In this document: positions 53,545 through 60,923 of the stretch, piece after piece
Layout of the letters: every line of letters starts with the position of its first letter
How positions within the stretch are numbered: the stretch's first letter is position 1
Assembly (NCBI RefSeq): GCF_007743815.1
Contig: NZ_CP036265.1
Span: 1,080,501 to 1,144,500, forward strand
Source: Alienimonas californiensis
GTDB lineage: Bacteria > Planctomycetota > Planctomycetia > Planctomycetales > Planctomycetaceae
DNA: 64,000 bases
Reading direction: 5' to 3'
Translations under genes and position numbers: made by a program
Notes under the pieces: generated by a model
What the model saw: the letters and a program-made list of their open reading frames with translations, nothing else
What the model was told of the DNA's origin: nothing
The model's database searches: none

Positions 53545-54282
53545 TCAGCCGCCGAGGGCGTCGGCGACGGCGGCGTCGAGTTCGGCCCGCGGGCCCTCCC
53601 CGCCGCCGATGATGCGGGCGACCTCTTCGCCGTCCGCGTTGAACACCAGCAGGGTCGGCAGGGGCAGGCCGTCCGGGCCGGCCAGCGGGTCCCACTGCTC
53701 GCTCTCGCCGCCGTCCTCGGTGTAGACGTTCGTCAGTTCGCCGGCGCCGACCTCGGTGAGGAACGACTGCACGGCGTCCAGGTCCTTCTCGCTGTTGAAC
53801 GCCAGCGAGATGACCGTCAGCCCGTCCTCCTTGTGCTCGCGGGCCAGGGCGACGGTGTGCGGGAAGGCCTCGCGACAGGGGGCGCACCAGTCCGCCCACA
53901 TGTCCACCAGCACGGGGCCGTCCGCGGCTTCGATGAGGGACCGCAACTCCTCGTAGCTGACCGGCTTGGCGGTGACGGGCGGGCCGGCGGGGGCGGTTTC
54001 GTTCATGCCCTCCGCGTTCGCGCCCTCCGTGTTCATGCCCTCCGTGGTGGCGCCGGCTTCGTCGCCGTCCGGTTCGCCGTCCAGGTTCGCCGGGCCGACG
54101 GTGCCGGCGTCGCCGGGGTCGAGGGAGCGGTTCACCGCCCCGTCGGGGAACTCGCCGGTGCCCTCGGTCGCTTCCGCGGCCTCGTCGACGTAGGGCGACG
54201 TTCCCTCACTACAGCCGGTGAGGAGGAGCGGGCCGACGACGAACGCTGCGGCGAGGGTCGGAACAAAGGGGTAGCGGCGCAT
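53545..54282 (-). CDS. Thioredoxin-fold lipoprotein (TlpA/thioredoxin-like)
   Basis: 245 residues. Lipobox LLTG-C23 after a signal (MRRYPFVPTLAAAFVVGP), so a membrane-anchored lipoprotein. Residues ~24-105 are an acidic/Thr/Gly linker. A thioredoxin fold follows with the active site W-C-A-P-C (~133-137) and the usual cis-Pro (LPLPTLL). It probably reduces disulfides or aids cytochrome c assembly in the periplasm. It is next to the redoxin gene 54433-55056 on the same strand, with a hairpin-rich gap. Confidence 0.9.
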   Translation of the reverse strand: MRRYPFVPTLAAAFVVGPLLLTGCSEGTSPYVDEAAEATEGTGEFPDGAVNRSLDPGDAGTVGPANLDGEPDGDEAGATTEGMNTEGANAEGMNETAPAGPPVTAKPVSYEELRSLIEAADGPVLVDMWADWCAPCREAFPHTVALAREHKEDGLTVISLAFNSEKDLDAVQSFLTEVGAGELTNVYTEDGGESEQWDPLAGPDGLPLPTLLVFNADGEEVARIIGGGEGPRAELDAAVADALGG

Positions 54283-54311
54283 CGGAGAAACGAGCGGGGG
54301 CGGAAACGGGA

Positions 54312-54338
54312 ACGAACCGGCCCGACGGGCCGGTTCGT
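54312..54338. terminator. Perfect 12-bp stem ACGAACCGGCCC / GGGCCGGTTCGT
   Basis: The stem has a 3-base loop (GAC) and lies 30 bases upstream of the thioredoxin start. Together with the second hairpin at 54392-54423 it can end the redoxin transcript. There is no T run. Confidence 0.65.
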
Positions 54339-54391
54339 GGATGAGCGCACTTACGATCGCCGCAGACGACGGGGCGCCGCGGCGATCGCGC

Positions 54392-54423
54392 CTGGGGGAA
54401 TCACTCGGACGGCGATTCCCCAG
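54392..54423. terminator. Hairpin CTGGGGGAATC / GATTCCCCAG past the redoxin stop
   Basis: A 10-base stem with an 11-base loop, 10 bases beyond the redoxin stop codon. It is a likely minus-strand 3'-end signal. Confidence 0.6.
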
Positions 54424-54432
54424 ACGGGCGGC

Positions 54433-55056
54433 TCACTCGTAGACGATGCCGCAGCCGACCTGCCGCTTCTCGGAGATCGCCGGTTCTGCGCCAGCCAGCA
54501 CGGCGTCGACGGCGTCGCGGACGTAGTGCTCCTCGGCGGTCTTGGCTTCACGCCAGCTGTCGTCCCAGGCGCCCATGTAGCGGACCTTCCGGTCCGGCCC
54601 CAGCACGAAGGTCTGCGGGGTGACGGTCGCGCCGTACGCCTTACCGACCGCCTGCGACTCGTCTCGGGCGTAGGCGAAGTTGAAGCCCTGCTCCTTGGCC
54701 CGGGCGGTCATCTGGGAGAGTTCGTCCTCCGGCTCCTGGGAGACGGACAGGGCGACCAGTGCCACGCCCTTCTTGCCGTACTCCTCCGCGAAGGCCTTCA
54801 TCCGCCCCTCGTAGGCCTTGGCGACCGGGCAGTGATTACAGGTGAAGACGATCACGACCGCCTTCTTGTCCTTCAGGTCGGCCAGGGAGAGCGTTTTGCC
54901 GTCGGCGGTCGGCAGTTTCTCGAAGGCCGGGGCCTTGTCCCCCACGTCGAGGACCTGATTGAACTCCGAGGCGTCCGCCGAGCCGACGGAGACGACGCCC
55001 AACGTCAGGGCGAGCAACGGGGCGAGCGAGCGAACGAGCGCGGGGCGACAGTGCAT
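54433..55056 (-). CDS. Exported redoxin (AhpC/TSA-thioredoxin) family protein with CNHC motif
   Basis: 207 residues from the ATG at 55056, with a signal peptide (MHCRPALVRSLAPLLALTLGVVSVGSADA). The thioredoxin-fold part has VVIVFTCNHCPVAK (CxxC, ~75-81), cis-Pro in VTPQTF, and the helix DDSWREAKTAEEHY. The CNHC type is common in planctomycete redoxins, often listed as 'thioredoxin family / peroxiredoxin-like'. It likely reduces thiols or peroxides outside the cytoplasm. It lies just left of a tRNA gene on the other strand. Confidence 0.87.
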   Translation of the reverse strand: MHCRPALVRSLAPLLALTLGVVSVGSADASEFNQVLDVGDKAPAFEKLPTADGKTLSLADLKDKKAVVIVFTCNHCPVAKAYEGRMKAFAEEYGKKGVALVALSVSQEPEDELSQMTARAKEQGFNFAYARDESQAVGKAYGATVTPQTFVLGPDRKVRYMGAWDDSWREAKTAEEHYVRDAVDAVLAGAEPAISEKRQVGCGIVYE

Positions 55057-55351
55057 CCGTGGAATCCTGCAGATTCGAGGGAACGGCGGCGCCCGATTGA
55101 TTCGGGGCCGGCGGGAACCGTGAGGGAACCGGGCGTGATCGGCGAACCGACGGCCGGTGGACGGTGTCCGGCCATCGTACCGCCGCACGCCGGCGACACA
55201 ACGGGTCGCAGCGATCCGGCGGAGTTCGCCGCCCCGGCCGGTTCCGCCGATCGCCGCGGCGGCGACGGAAGGACCGGCGTTGACACCCCCGCCGCCGTTC
55301 GCCACACTTCGCCCCCCCGCCGCCCCGACGGCGGGACGGATCAACCAATCA

Positions 55352-55425
55352 CGGGATGTAGCTCAGCCTGGTAGAGCGCTACGTTCGGGACGTAGAGGCC
55401 GCAAGTTCGAATCTTGTCATCCCGA
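55352..55425 (+). tRNA. trnP: tRNA-Pro (CGG anticodon)
   Basis: A 74-base cloverleaf. Acceptor CGGGATG pairs with CATCCCG; the D arm is GCTC...GAGC, the anticodon stem CTACG/CGTAG with loop TTCGGGA (anticodon CGG, Pro), and the T arm ends GTTCGAAT. C1-G72 is the usual Pro identity pair. The 3' CCA is not encoded. A terminator hairpin with T run follows within 4 bases. Confidence 0.95.
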
Positions 55426-55428
55426 TTT

Positions 55429-55460
55429 CGCCCCGCGGGCTTCCCGCGGGGCGTTTCTTT
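55429..55460 (+). terminator. Rho-independent terminator of tRNA-Pro
   Basis: CGCCCCGCGGG, loop, CCCGCGGGGCG is followed by TTTCTTTT, directly past the tRNA 3' end. Confidence 0.9.
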
Positions 55461-55521
55461 TGGATCCCCGTCGGGGGCGTTCCCCCGCCGGGACCGCCCG
55501 CCGAGAGGAGCGACCCGTCGG

Positions 55522-55941
55522 TTATTCGGCGGGGCCGAAATGCTCCGCCGCCGCGGTCTGGTCCATGAACATCAATTCCCACGCGTGGCCGTCCGGGTCG
55601 CGGAAGCCGTGGAAGTACATCCAACCCGCGTCCGTCGGCTCCCGGTGCGTGCTGCCGCCGGCGGCGACGGCCTTCGCGATCAGGTCCTGCACCTCCTCCC
55701 GGCTTTCGCAGGACAGGCAGACGATCGCCTCGGTCACGTCCGGCCCGGCGATGGGACGCGGGGCGAACTCCTCAAACTTCTTGTGGGTCAGCAGCATCGC
55801 GTAGATCGTGTCGCTGAAGGCTACGCCGGCGGCGGTCTCGTCCGTGAAGCGCGGATCGATCCGAAACCCCAGGGCGGTGAAGAACGCCTTGCTCCTCTCG
55901 AGGTCGGCCACGGGCAGGTTGACGAAGATTTCGCGGGACAT
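55522..55941 (-). CDS. VOC-family (glyoxalase-like) protein
   Basis: 139 residues from the ATG at 55941. The bleomycin-resistance/dioxygenase fold is clear: IFVNLPVADLERSKAFFTALGF, GVAFSDTIYAMLLTH, and DPDGHAWELMFMD at the end with a metal-type Glu. Similar proteins act on small electrophiles or phenols; the ligand is not known. It follows the DoxX-like gene by 94 bases on the same strand and may belong to the TetR operon. Confidence 0.88.
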   Translation of the reverse strand: MSREIFVNLPVADLERSKAFFTALGFRIDPRFTDETAAGVAFSDTIYAMLLTHKKFEEFAPRPIAGPDVTEAIVCLSCESREEVQDLIAKAVAAGGSTHREPTDAGWMYFHGFRDPDGHAWELMFMDQTAAAEHFGPAE

Positions 55942-56035
55942 GGCGCTGGCGAGGGGTGAATGAGGGATGACGTGGAAGAAAGCCAACTGGCCGGCGCCGG
56001 TCGACGGGCCGGGCGGGCGGGGTCGTTCCCCGCGG

Positions 56036-56500
56036 TCAGCGATTCCGGAGCGACAGCGCCCGGCGGACGTTCAGGTCGCGCAGCAGCAATCCGAGCCACA
56101 GCAGCGCCGCAAACACGATTCCCGGGACGATCTGGCCGAATTCGCTGCGGTGGACGTGGTGGTTCACCGCCCCGCCCATGTAGGCCGTCAGCAGGATCGC
56201 CCCCAGAACCGACGTGCGCGGCACGAAGTACAGGACCGCCGACAGCACGATGACCACGCCCAGCGGGATCAGCATCGACTCCGGATAGCCGGCTGCGGTG
56301 ATTCCCTCCACGACGAAGTCGAGCTTGAGGAGGTCCGTCACCCCGCCCATCAGCAGCGCCGCGGCCGGCAGCCCGCCGAGAAGCCAGCCGGCCCAATACG
56401 CCGCCCGACCGGGCCGGGCGGACGACGAGTGCGGCGGGGTCGTGACGGCATCGACGGGAGACGACGGGGCGAGGGCTGACGGGGCGAGGGCTTGAGACAC
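56036..56500 (-). CDS. DoxX-like four-helix membrane protein
   Basis: 154 residues from the GTG at 56500 (valine before SQALAP); the frame is open further upstream but that part overlaps the TetR gene. Residues ~30-150 form four membrane helices with SARPGRAAYWAGWLLGG, PLGVVIVLSAVLYFVPRTSVLG and the terminal LRDLNVRRAL. DoxX-like proteins are associated with redox or metabolite stress; the exact role is unknown. The start is 20 bases after the TetR stop, so it is cotranscribed with TetR. Confidence 0.8.
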   Translation of the reverse strand: MSQALAPSALAPSSPVDAVTTPPHSSSARPGRAAYWAGWLLGGLPAAALLMGGVTDLLKLDFVVEGITAAGYPESMLIPLGVVIVLSAVLYFVPRTSVLGAILLTAYMGGAVNHHVHRSEFGQIVPGIVFAALLWLGLLLRDLNVRRALSLRNR

Positions 56501-56520
56501 CGGGCGGACCTGCGGCTGGG

Positions 56521-57144
56521 TTACGGCGGGGAGGAGGAAAACAGCAGCTCGATGTAGCGGCGGAGGTGCCGCAGACTCTCGATCGCGACGGCCGGGCCGT
56601 TGGCGGCCTTGGCGTAGATCAGGGCCCCCTGCAGCACCGTTTGCATGTGCACGGACAAGGTGTGCGGGTCGACGTCCGGCCGGGGTTCGCGGGCCGCGAC
56701 GGCCGCGGCGACATCGCGTTCGATCATCGCGACGTGCTGAAACATCAGCGGTTCGATCGTCTCCCGGACGGCCGGGTGCGATTCGTACATCTCCTGCAAC
56801 AGCGTGCCGTGCAGGCAGGCGTACTGGTGGATCGGCCCCTGCAGCAGGGCGATGCGGAAGTCCACGTACCCCAGCAGGCGGTCGAGCGGATCGGGCAGCC
56901 GCTGGTACGGGGCGTCGCGGAAGATGCGGTCGGCGAAGTCGGCGAAGTGCTGGGCCGCCGCCGTCGCGAGGGCTTCCTTGCTGGAGAAGTGGTGGAAGAA
57001 GCTCCCCTTGGTGACCGCCGCCGCCCGGCAGACATCGTCGACGGTGGTGGCGGCGTAGCCCTTCTGGCGCAACGCCATCAGGGCGGCGTCGAGCAGGTTG
57101 GCCCGCGTCTGTTCCCCGGCGAGCTGTTTGGCTGTTTTTTCCAT
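56521..57144 (-). CDS. TetR-family transcriptional regulator
   Basis: 207 residues from the ATG at 57144. The N-terminal helix-turn-helix (TTVDDVCRAAAVTKGSFFHHFSSKEAL, ~30-55) is the TetR/AcrR signature. The C-terminal part is all-helical (ligand pocket and dimer). The palindrome 57143-57160 overlaps the start codon, so it should repress its own operon with DoxX and perhaps the VOC gene. A 5' leader with a ribosome site does not fit before this start; translation may be leaderless. The ligand is unknown. Confidence 0.92.
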   Translation of the reverse strand: MEKTAKQLAGEQTRANLLDAALMALRQKGYAATTVDDVCRAAAVTKGSFFHHFSSKEALATAAAQHFADFADRIFRDAPYQRLPDPLDRLLGYVDFRIALLQGPIHQYACLHGTLLQEMYESHPAVRETIEPLMFQHVAMIERDVAAAVAAREPRPDVDPHTLSVHMQTVLQGALIYAKAANGPAVAIESLRHLRRYIELLFSSSPP

Positions 57145-57160
57145 ACCGACCGGTTGGTAT
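57143..57160. promoter_or_regulatory. Probable TetR operator ATACCGACCGGTTGGTAT
   Basis: A near-palindrome with 16 of 18 positions symmetric, of the size and ACCGxxCGGT style of TetR/AcrR family operators. It overlaps the first two bases of the TetR start codon. Bound regulator would block its own promoter and start. It is downstream of the VOC gene at 57232 and so does not clearly regulate that one. Confidence 0.75.
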
Positions 57161-57231
57161 GTACCGCACCGCGGAGACGCTCGCAATCCCGAACCCGTGC
57201 GATTGGGGTTCCGAACGGCCCCCCGCATGCG

Positions 57232-57594
57232 TCACGAACCGCCGGCGGGGGCGGCGTCCTGCGGCTCGGCGAGGACGACGAGGTTCCCGTCCGGGTCCCG
57301 CAGCCGGATCAGGCGGACGTAGTTCGCCGGTTCGATCGGCCCCGGGTTCAGGCCGGCGGCCTCCAACCGGGCTCGCTCCGCCGGCAGGCCGTCCACGATC
57401 AGCGTCAGCGTGCCGTGGCCGGCGTCGGCGGGGTTCTCGAACAGTTGCAGCCCGGCGGCGTCGCCGTGATGCCATTCCTGCAGGCTGCCCATCGGCCGGG
57501 CGTCCGGCTCCCGATTAAACAGGGCGGCGAACCAGGCGCCGCTCGCCGACGGATCGGAGCAACTGAGGTGGGCGAAGATCCGTCGGAGCGGCAT
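57232..57594 (-). CDS. VOC-family (glyoxalase-like) protein
   Basis: 120 residues, one VOC domain: RRIFAHLSCSDPSASGAWFAALFNREPD at the start, GDAAGLQLFEN, and YVRLIRLRDPDGNLVVLAEP at the end with a family Asp-Pro-Asp-Gly turn. It could act on an electrophilic aldehyde or related molecule. It lies 43 bases after the quinone reductase gene, probably cotranscribed. It is distinct in sequence from the VOC protein at 55522. Confidence 0.88.
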   Translation of the reverse strand: MPLRRIFAHLSCSDPSASGAWFAALFNREPDARPMGSLQEWHHGDAAGLQLFENPADAGHGTLTLIVDGLPAERARLEAAGLNPGPIEPANYVRLIRLRDPDGNLVVLAEPQDAAPAGGS

Positions 57595-57637
57595 TGCAGC
57601 GTCCTGAACGGCGGAACCGCGGGATCGAAACGCCGGC

Positions 57638-58588
57638 TCACCCCGGGGCGGCGTCGACCGTCAGCACGATCTTCCCGCGGAAACTGTCGTTTTCAATCAT
57701 CCGATGCGCCGCGGCGGCCTCGGCGAGGGGGAAGCGGCGGGCGATCGTCACCTTCAACTGGCCGGCGTCGTACAGGCGCATCAGTTCCGTCAGGTCCTCC
57801 GCCCGTGACTGGGCCAGCATCACCTTGCTCTGCTGGTCCATCGGCCAGCTCAGCAGCGAGGTCGCCGCGTTCTTCAGGCTCGGCTCCGTGGAGACGTAGC
57901 GGCCGTCCTCCGTCAGCACGGCCTTCGCCTTGCCGAACGAGCTTTTCCCAGCCGCGTCGAAGATCACGTCCCACTTCTGCCCCGAGTCGGCGAACGACGT
58001 CTTCTCGTAGTCGATGAACTCGGCGGCGCCGAGGTCCCGCACGAACGCCTCGTTCGACCCGCCGGCGACGCCGGTGACGGTCGCCCCGTAGGCCGCGGCG
58101 ATCTGCACGGCGAAGGCGCCCACGCCCCCGCTGGCGCCGTTGATCAGCACGCGGTCGCCGGACTGCATCTTGCCGTGATCCCGCAGCGACTGGAGCGCCG
58201 TCGAGGCGGCCAGCGGGATGGCGGCGGCCTCGTCGAACGGCACGGCGTCGCCGATCGGGATCATGCTGTCCGCGGAGCAGACCGCCCGTTCCGCGGACGC
58301 CCCGCCGTAGAGGTGATCGAGGAACGCCACCACCCGATCGCCCGGTTTGAAGTGCGTGCGGTCCCCCGCCGCAACGACGGTCCCGGCCACGTCGTAGCCG
58401 GGGATGCGCGGGAACCCGCCCGGCAGCAGCCATTTCATCTCGCCCTGCCGCAGCCGGGCGTCGACGGGGTTCACGCTGGCGGCGGCCACTTGGATGAGGA
58501 CCTCGTCGCCCCCGTACTCCGGGTCAGGCCGGTCCTCCAGGTGCAGGACGTCCGGGTCGCCGTAGTCTCGGAAGACGATGGCACGCAT
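57638..58588 (-). CDS. NADPH:quinone reductase-type medium-chain dehydrogenase
   Basis: 316 residues. The zinc-less quinone reductase class of the MDR family: start MRAIVFRDYGDPDVL, substrate domain with PRIPGYDVAGTVVAAG, and NADPH-binding VLINGASGGVGAFAVQIAAA (~147-166). The catalytic zinc ligands of alcohol dehydrogenase are absent, as usual for the class. It reduces quinones or alpha,beta-unsaturated carbonyls. Together with TetR, DoxX and two VOC genes it makes a detoxification-like cluster. Confidence 0.93.
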   Translation of the reverse strand: MRAIVFRDYGDPDVLHLEDRPDPEYGGDEVLIQVAAASVNPVDARLRQGEMKWLLPGGFPRIPGYDVAGTVVAAGDRTHFKPGDRVVAFLDHLYGGASAERAVCSADSMIPIGDAVPFDEAAAIPLAASTALQSLRDHGKMQSGDRVLINGASGGVGAFAVQIAAAYGATVTGVAGGSNEAFVRDLGAAEFIDYEKTSFADSGQKWDVIFDAAGKSSFGKAKAVLTEDGRYVSTEPSLKNAATSLLSWPMDQQSKVMLAQSRAEDLTELMRLYDAGQLKVTIARRFPLAEAAAAHRMIENDSFRGKIVLTVDAAPG

Positions 58589-58905
58589 GGGGGCTCCCTC
58601 TCAGCACGAACGGCGGGGCGGCGGGGCGGTCGTGACGCCGGGGGAGTCCTACCCGAGCGCCGCCCGGCGGCCCGCGGGAACATTCCCGGGCGGGGCGCTG
58701 GGGACGACGCCGGCTCAATGGTGCTTCAACGCCGCTTCAGGACCGCCGCCACGCCGCTGGCGACGTTTCCCCCGTCCGCACGACCGGCGCCCGTCCCACC
58801 GGGCCGAAGCGGATGCGGGGCGATTCGCTCACGCCCCGGCGAACGCCGGCCGACCCTCATGAAGCACTGGAAGTTCGTGACGGTCCGCCAGGGAAGGCGC
58901 TCACA
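58589..58905. other. Divergent intergenic region (317 bp)
   Basis: It lies between the quinone reductase (-) and the DUF2490 gene (+). Open frames here are Arg/Pro/Gly shadows. No operator like the one at 57143 is visible, so control of the quinone reductase by the nearby TetR is unproven. No promoter pair is clear. Confidence 0.4.
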
Positions 58906-59697
58906 ATGGGACAGTTTCACTTCGGACGAATCGGGATCCTGACCGCCGCGCTGTCGGTGGCGGCGCTGGCGTCTCCCGGCGCCGCCTCGGCCCAGACGCT
59001 CGACGACGCGGGGCTGTGGTTCGCGGCGTTCAGCAACGGGGAGATCGACTTCTCCGACGACGGGTCCACCCCCTGGCTCTATTGGTTCGACGGGCAGATC
59101 CGCCTTTCGGACGACGCCGAAGGCTTCAATCAGAGCCTCGTCCGCCCGGGGATCGGCCGGAAGATCGCCGACGATCAGGCGCTGTGGGCCGGCTACGCCT
59201 GGATCAACACGCAGCCGATCGACCGCGGCGGGTCGAACTTCGACCCCGAACACGTCAACGAGCACCGCTACTGGCAGCAGTGGACGTGGTCCCCCTCGGC
59301 CGGGGATTATCGCTTCCTGCACCGCAGCCGATTCGAGCAGCGGACGATCGAGGGGAGCAGCGACGTCGCCCTCCGCCTGCGGCAACTGGCCCGCGCCCAA
59401 TACCTCCTCACCCGCGGCGACGACGCCTGCGACGCCGGCTGCGATGGGCTCTGCGGCGGGACCGGCCGCCCGGAGTGGTCGCTGATCGCCTGGGACGAAG
59501 TCTTCTTCAACCTGAACGACGCGGAGTGGGGCCCGCAGTCCGGTCTCGACCAGAACCGGGCGTTCTTCGGCGTCGGCTACAAGCCGACCGCGGACGCCCC
59601 CGTCCGGACGGAGATCGGCTACCTGAACCAGTTCATCAACTCGCAGGGCGGCACGGACGTGATGAATCACATCCTGTCCGTCAACTTCTTCTTCTGA
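58906..59697 (+). CDS. DUF2490-family outer-membrane beta-barrel protein
   Basis: 263 residues from the ATG at 58906, preceded by AGGGAAGG 10 bases upstream. Signal peptide (GRIGILTAALSVAALASPGAASA) and then alternating-polarity beta strands (LYWFDGQIRLSDD, WAGYAWINTQP, WQQWTWSPS, YRFLHRSRFEQRT, FFGVGYKP) ending in Phe-Phe-Phe, the outer membrane barrel signature. A Cys/Gly loop (DACDAGCDGLCGG, ~190) is unusual. DUF2490 proteins are thought to be porin-like; function is unknown. Confidence 0.85.
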   Translation: MGQFHFGRIGILTAALSVAALASPGAASAQTLDDAGLWFAAFSNGEIDFSDDGSTPWLYWFDGQIRLSDDAEGFNQSLVRPGIGRKIADDQALWAGYAWINTQPIDRGGSNFDPEHVNEHRYWQQWTWSPSAGDYRFLHRSRFEQRTIEGSSDVALRLRQLARAQYLLTRGDDACDAGCDGLCGGTGRPEWSLIAWDEVFFNLNDAEWGPQSGLDQNRAFFGVGYKPTADAPVRTEIGYLNQFINSQGGTDVMNHILSVNFFF

Positions 59698-59778
59698 TCC
59701 CAACCCGTCCGCCCTGGCGGGGAGGACGCCGGCGCCCGTTGCAACCGGCGCCGAGGCGGTCGCCGGCGGCCGCGCACG

Positions 59779-59817
59779 AAAACGCCCGGCTCCCCCGCGG
59801 AGGAGCCGGGACGTTTG
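59779..59817. terminator. Bidirectional terminator
   Basis: CCCGGCTCC, a GC-rich loop, and GGAGCCGGG form the stem. It is flanked by AAAACG on the left and CGTTTG on the right, giving short T runs on each strand. It lies between the convergent DUF2490 (+) and zinc-ribbon (-) genes. Confidence 0.8.
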
Positions 59818-59842
59818 CAGGCGGACGCGACTCGACGGGAGG

Positions 59843-60154
59843 TCAGTCCTTGTCGTCGTCGTCGCGTTCGTCGTCGCCCATGTCGTAATCCTCGTCGTCG
59901 AAGACCTCCCGCACCGGCTTCTCCGGGATGGGGGCTTCTTCGAGGATGTCCGCACAGGCGGGACAGATCTTCAGTTCGCGGATGATCTCATGCCCGAACC
60001 CGCCGCGATCGATCGTGCGGGTGCGGGCGCGGCCGCGACGGCCCTGGACCTCGGCGGTGCGTTCGGCGTACTCCACCGGACGCCGCTGCACGGTCGCCGA
60101 CCGCGTTTTGGTGCGCGGGGGAACGACGGTGCCACAGTTTTGACAGCGAAACAT
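59843..60154 (-). CDS. Zinc-ribbon protein with acidic tail
   Basis: 103 residues from the ATG at 60154. Two CxxC pairs make a zinc ribbon: C-Q-N-C (~4-7) and C-P-A-C (~63-66), with an Arg/Thr-rich middle. The last ~25 residues are nearly all Asp/Glu, typical of proteins that bind nucleic acid or ribosomes with a disordered acid tail. Found widely in planctomycetes; the role is unknown. The upstream 26-codon extension is Arg/Pro-rich and rejected. Confidence 0.8.
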   Translation of the reverse strand: MFRCQNCGTVVPPRTKTRSATVQRRPVEYAERTAEVQGRRGRARTRTIDRGGFGHEIIRELKICPACADILEEAPIPEKPVREVFDDEDYDMGDDERDDDDKD

Positions 60155-60438
60155 CAACAGCCTGGGGTTCGGCCGGCGGGGCTGGCCGCCGAGGGTGGAG
60201 GGGAAAACGCCCGGGCGGGCACGCGGCCGCAACGCCGGGGGAGTGGGAACGCGACGAGCGAGCCCCGCGGGAGCGCTCGAACGAGAACCGCCCCGCGTCG
60301 CGCCGGTGGGACCGGGTGAGGCGGGGCGGGGAGTTTATAGGGCGAGGTCGAATCCGTCGAGGGACCGCTCGTCGCCCGGGCAAAGCGCGGGGCGTGCGAA
60401 CCGTCGTTCGGGAACCGTCGTCCGAAGCGGGCGATGCG

Positions 60439-60639
60439 TCAGCCGATCGGCCGAACGCCCTCGGCGCGGGGACCCTTGGGGCCTTCGCCCTGGGTGAACT
60501 CGACCTGCTGGCCTTCGTAGAGCTCTTCGAAGCGAACGCCTTCGAGATTGCTCATGTGGAAGAACAGGTCTTTGCCGGTACCGGCGTCGATAAAGCCAAA
60601 GCCTTTATCGGTCACCCGCTTGATCACACCTTCAGCCAT
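60439..60639 (-). CDS. Cold-shock (CspA-type) RNA chaperone
   Basis: 66 residues from the ATG at 60639. A single cold-shock domain with RNP1 K-G-F-G-F-I-D and RNP2 L-F-F-H-M-S-N; the GFGFID to FFH spacing is canonical. Binds single-stranded RNA and DNA and melts secondary structure. The domain is complete; its C-terminus (ERVRPIG) is usual. It is divergent from the calcium antiporter with a 284-bp gap likely holding both promoters. Confidence 0.95.
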   Translation of the reverse strand: MAEGVIKRVTDKGFGFIDAGTGKDLFFHMSNLEGVRFEELYEGQQVEFTQGEGPKGPRAEGVRPIG

Positions 60640-60923
60640 CGCCGCACGCACAGAAAAACTTGAGTGGGGCCGGCCGAGCTTCCCGCGGACTCGCGGGGCG
60701 GCAGGCCGCCGATTGAAGCATCCTGCAGGACCGACGCCGCCGCGTCAACCCTACGCGCCCGGAGACTTGCCAGACGCGAAAAGGGAGTTAGCCATTGCCC
60801 GCGGTCGGGGCTCCTCCCTACCGCCGCGGGCGGGGATGGGAGACGCCCCCGGGCCCCGTCCGTCGATAGCCCCGTGAATCCGTTCGCTGGACACCGGCGA
60901 GGCGAAAGCGGACACACGCCGCC

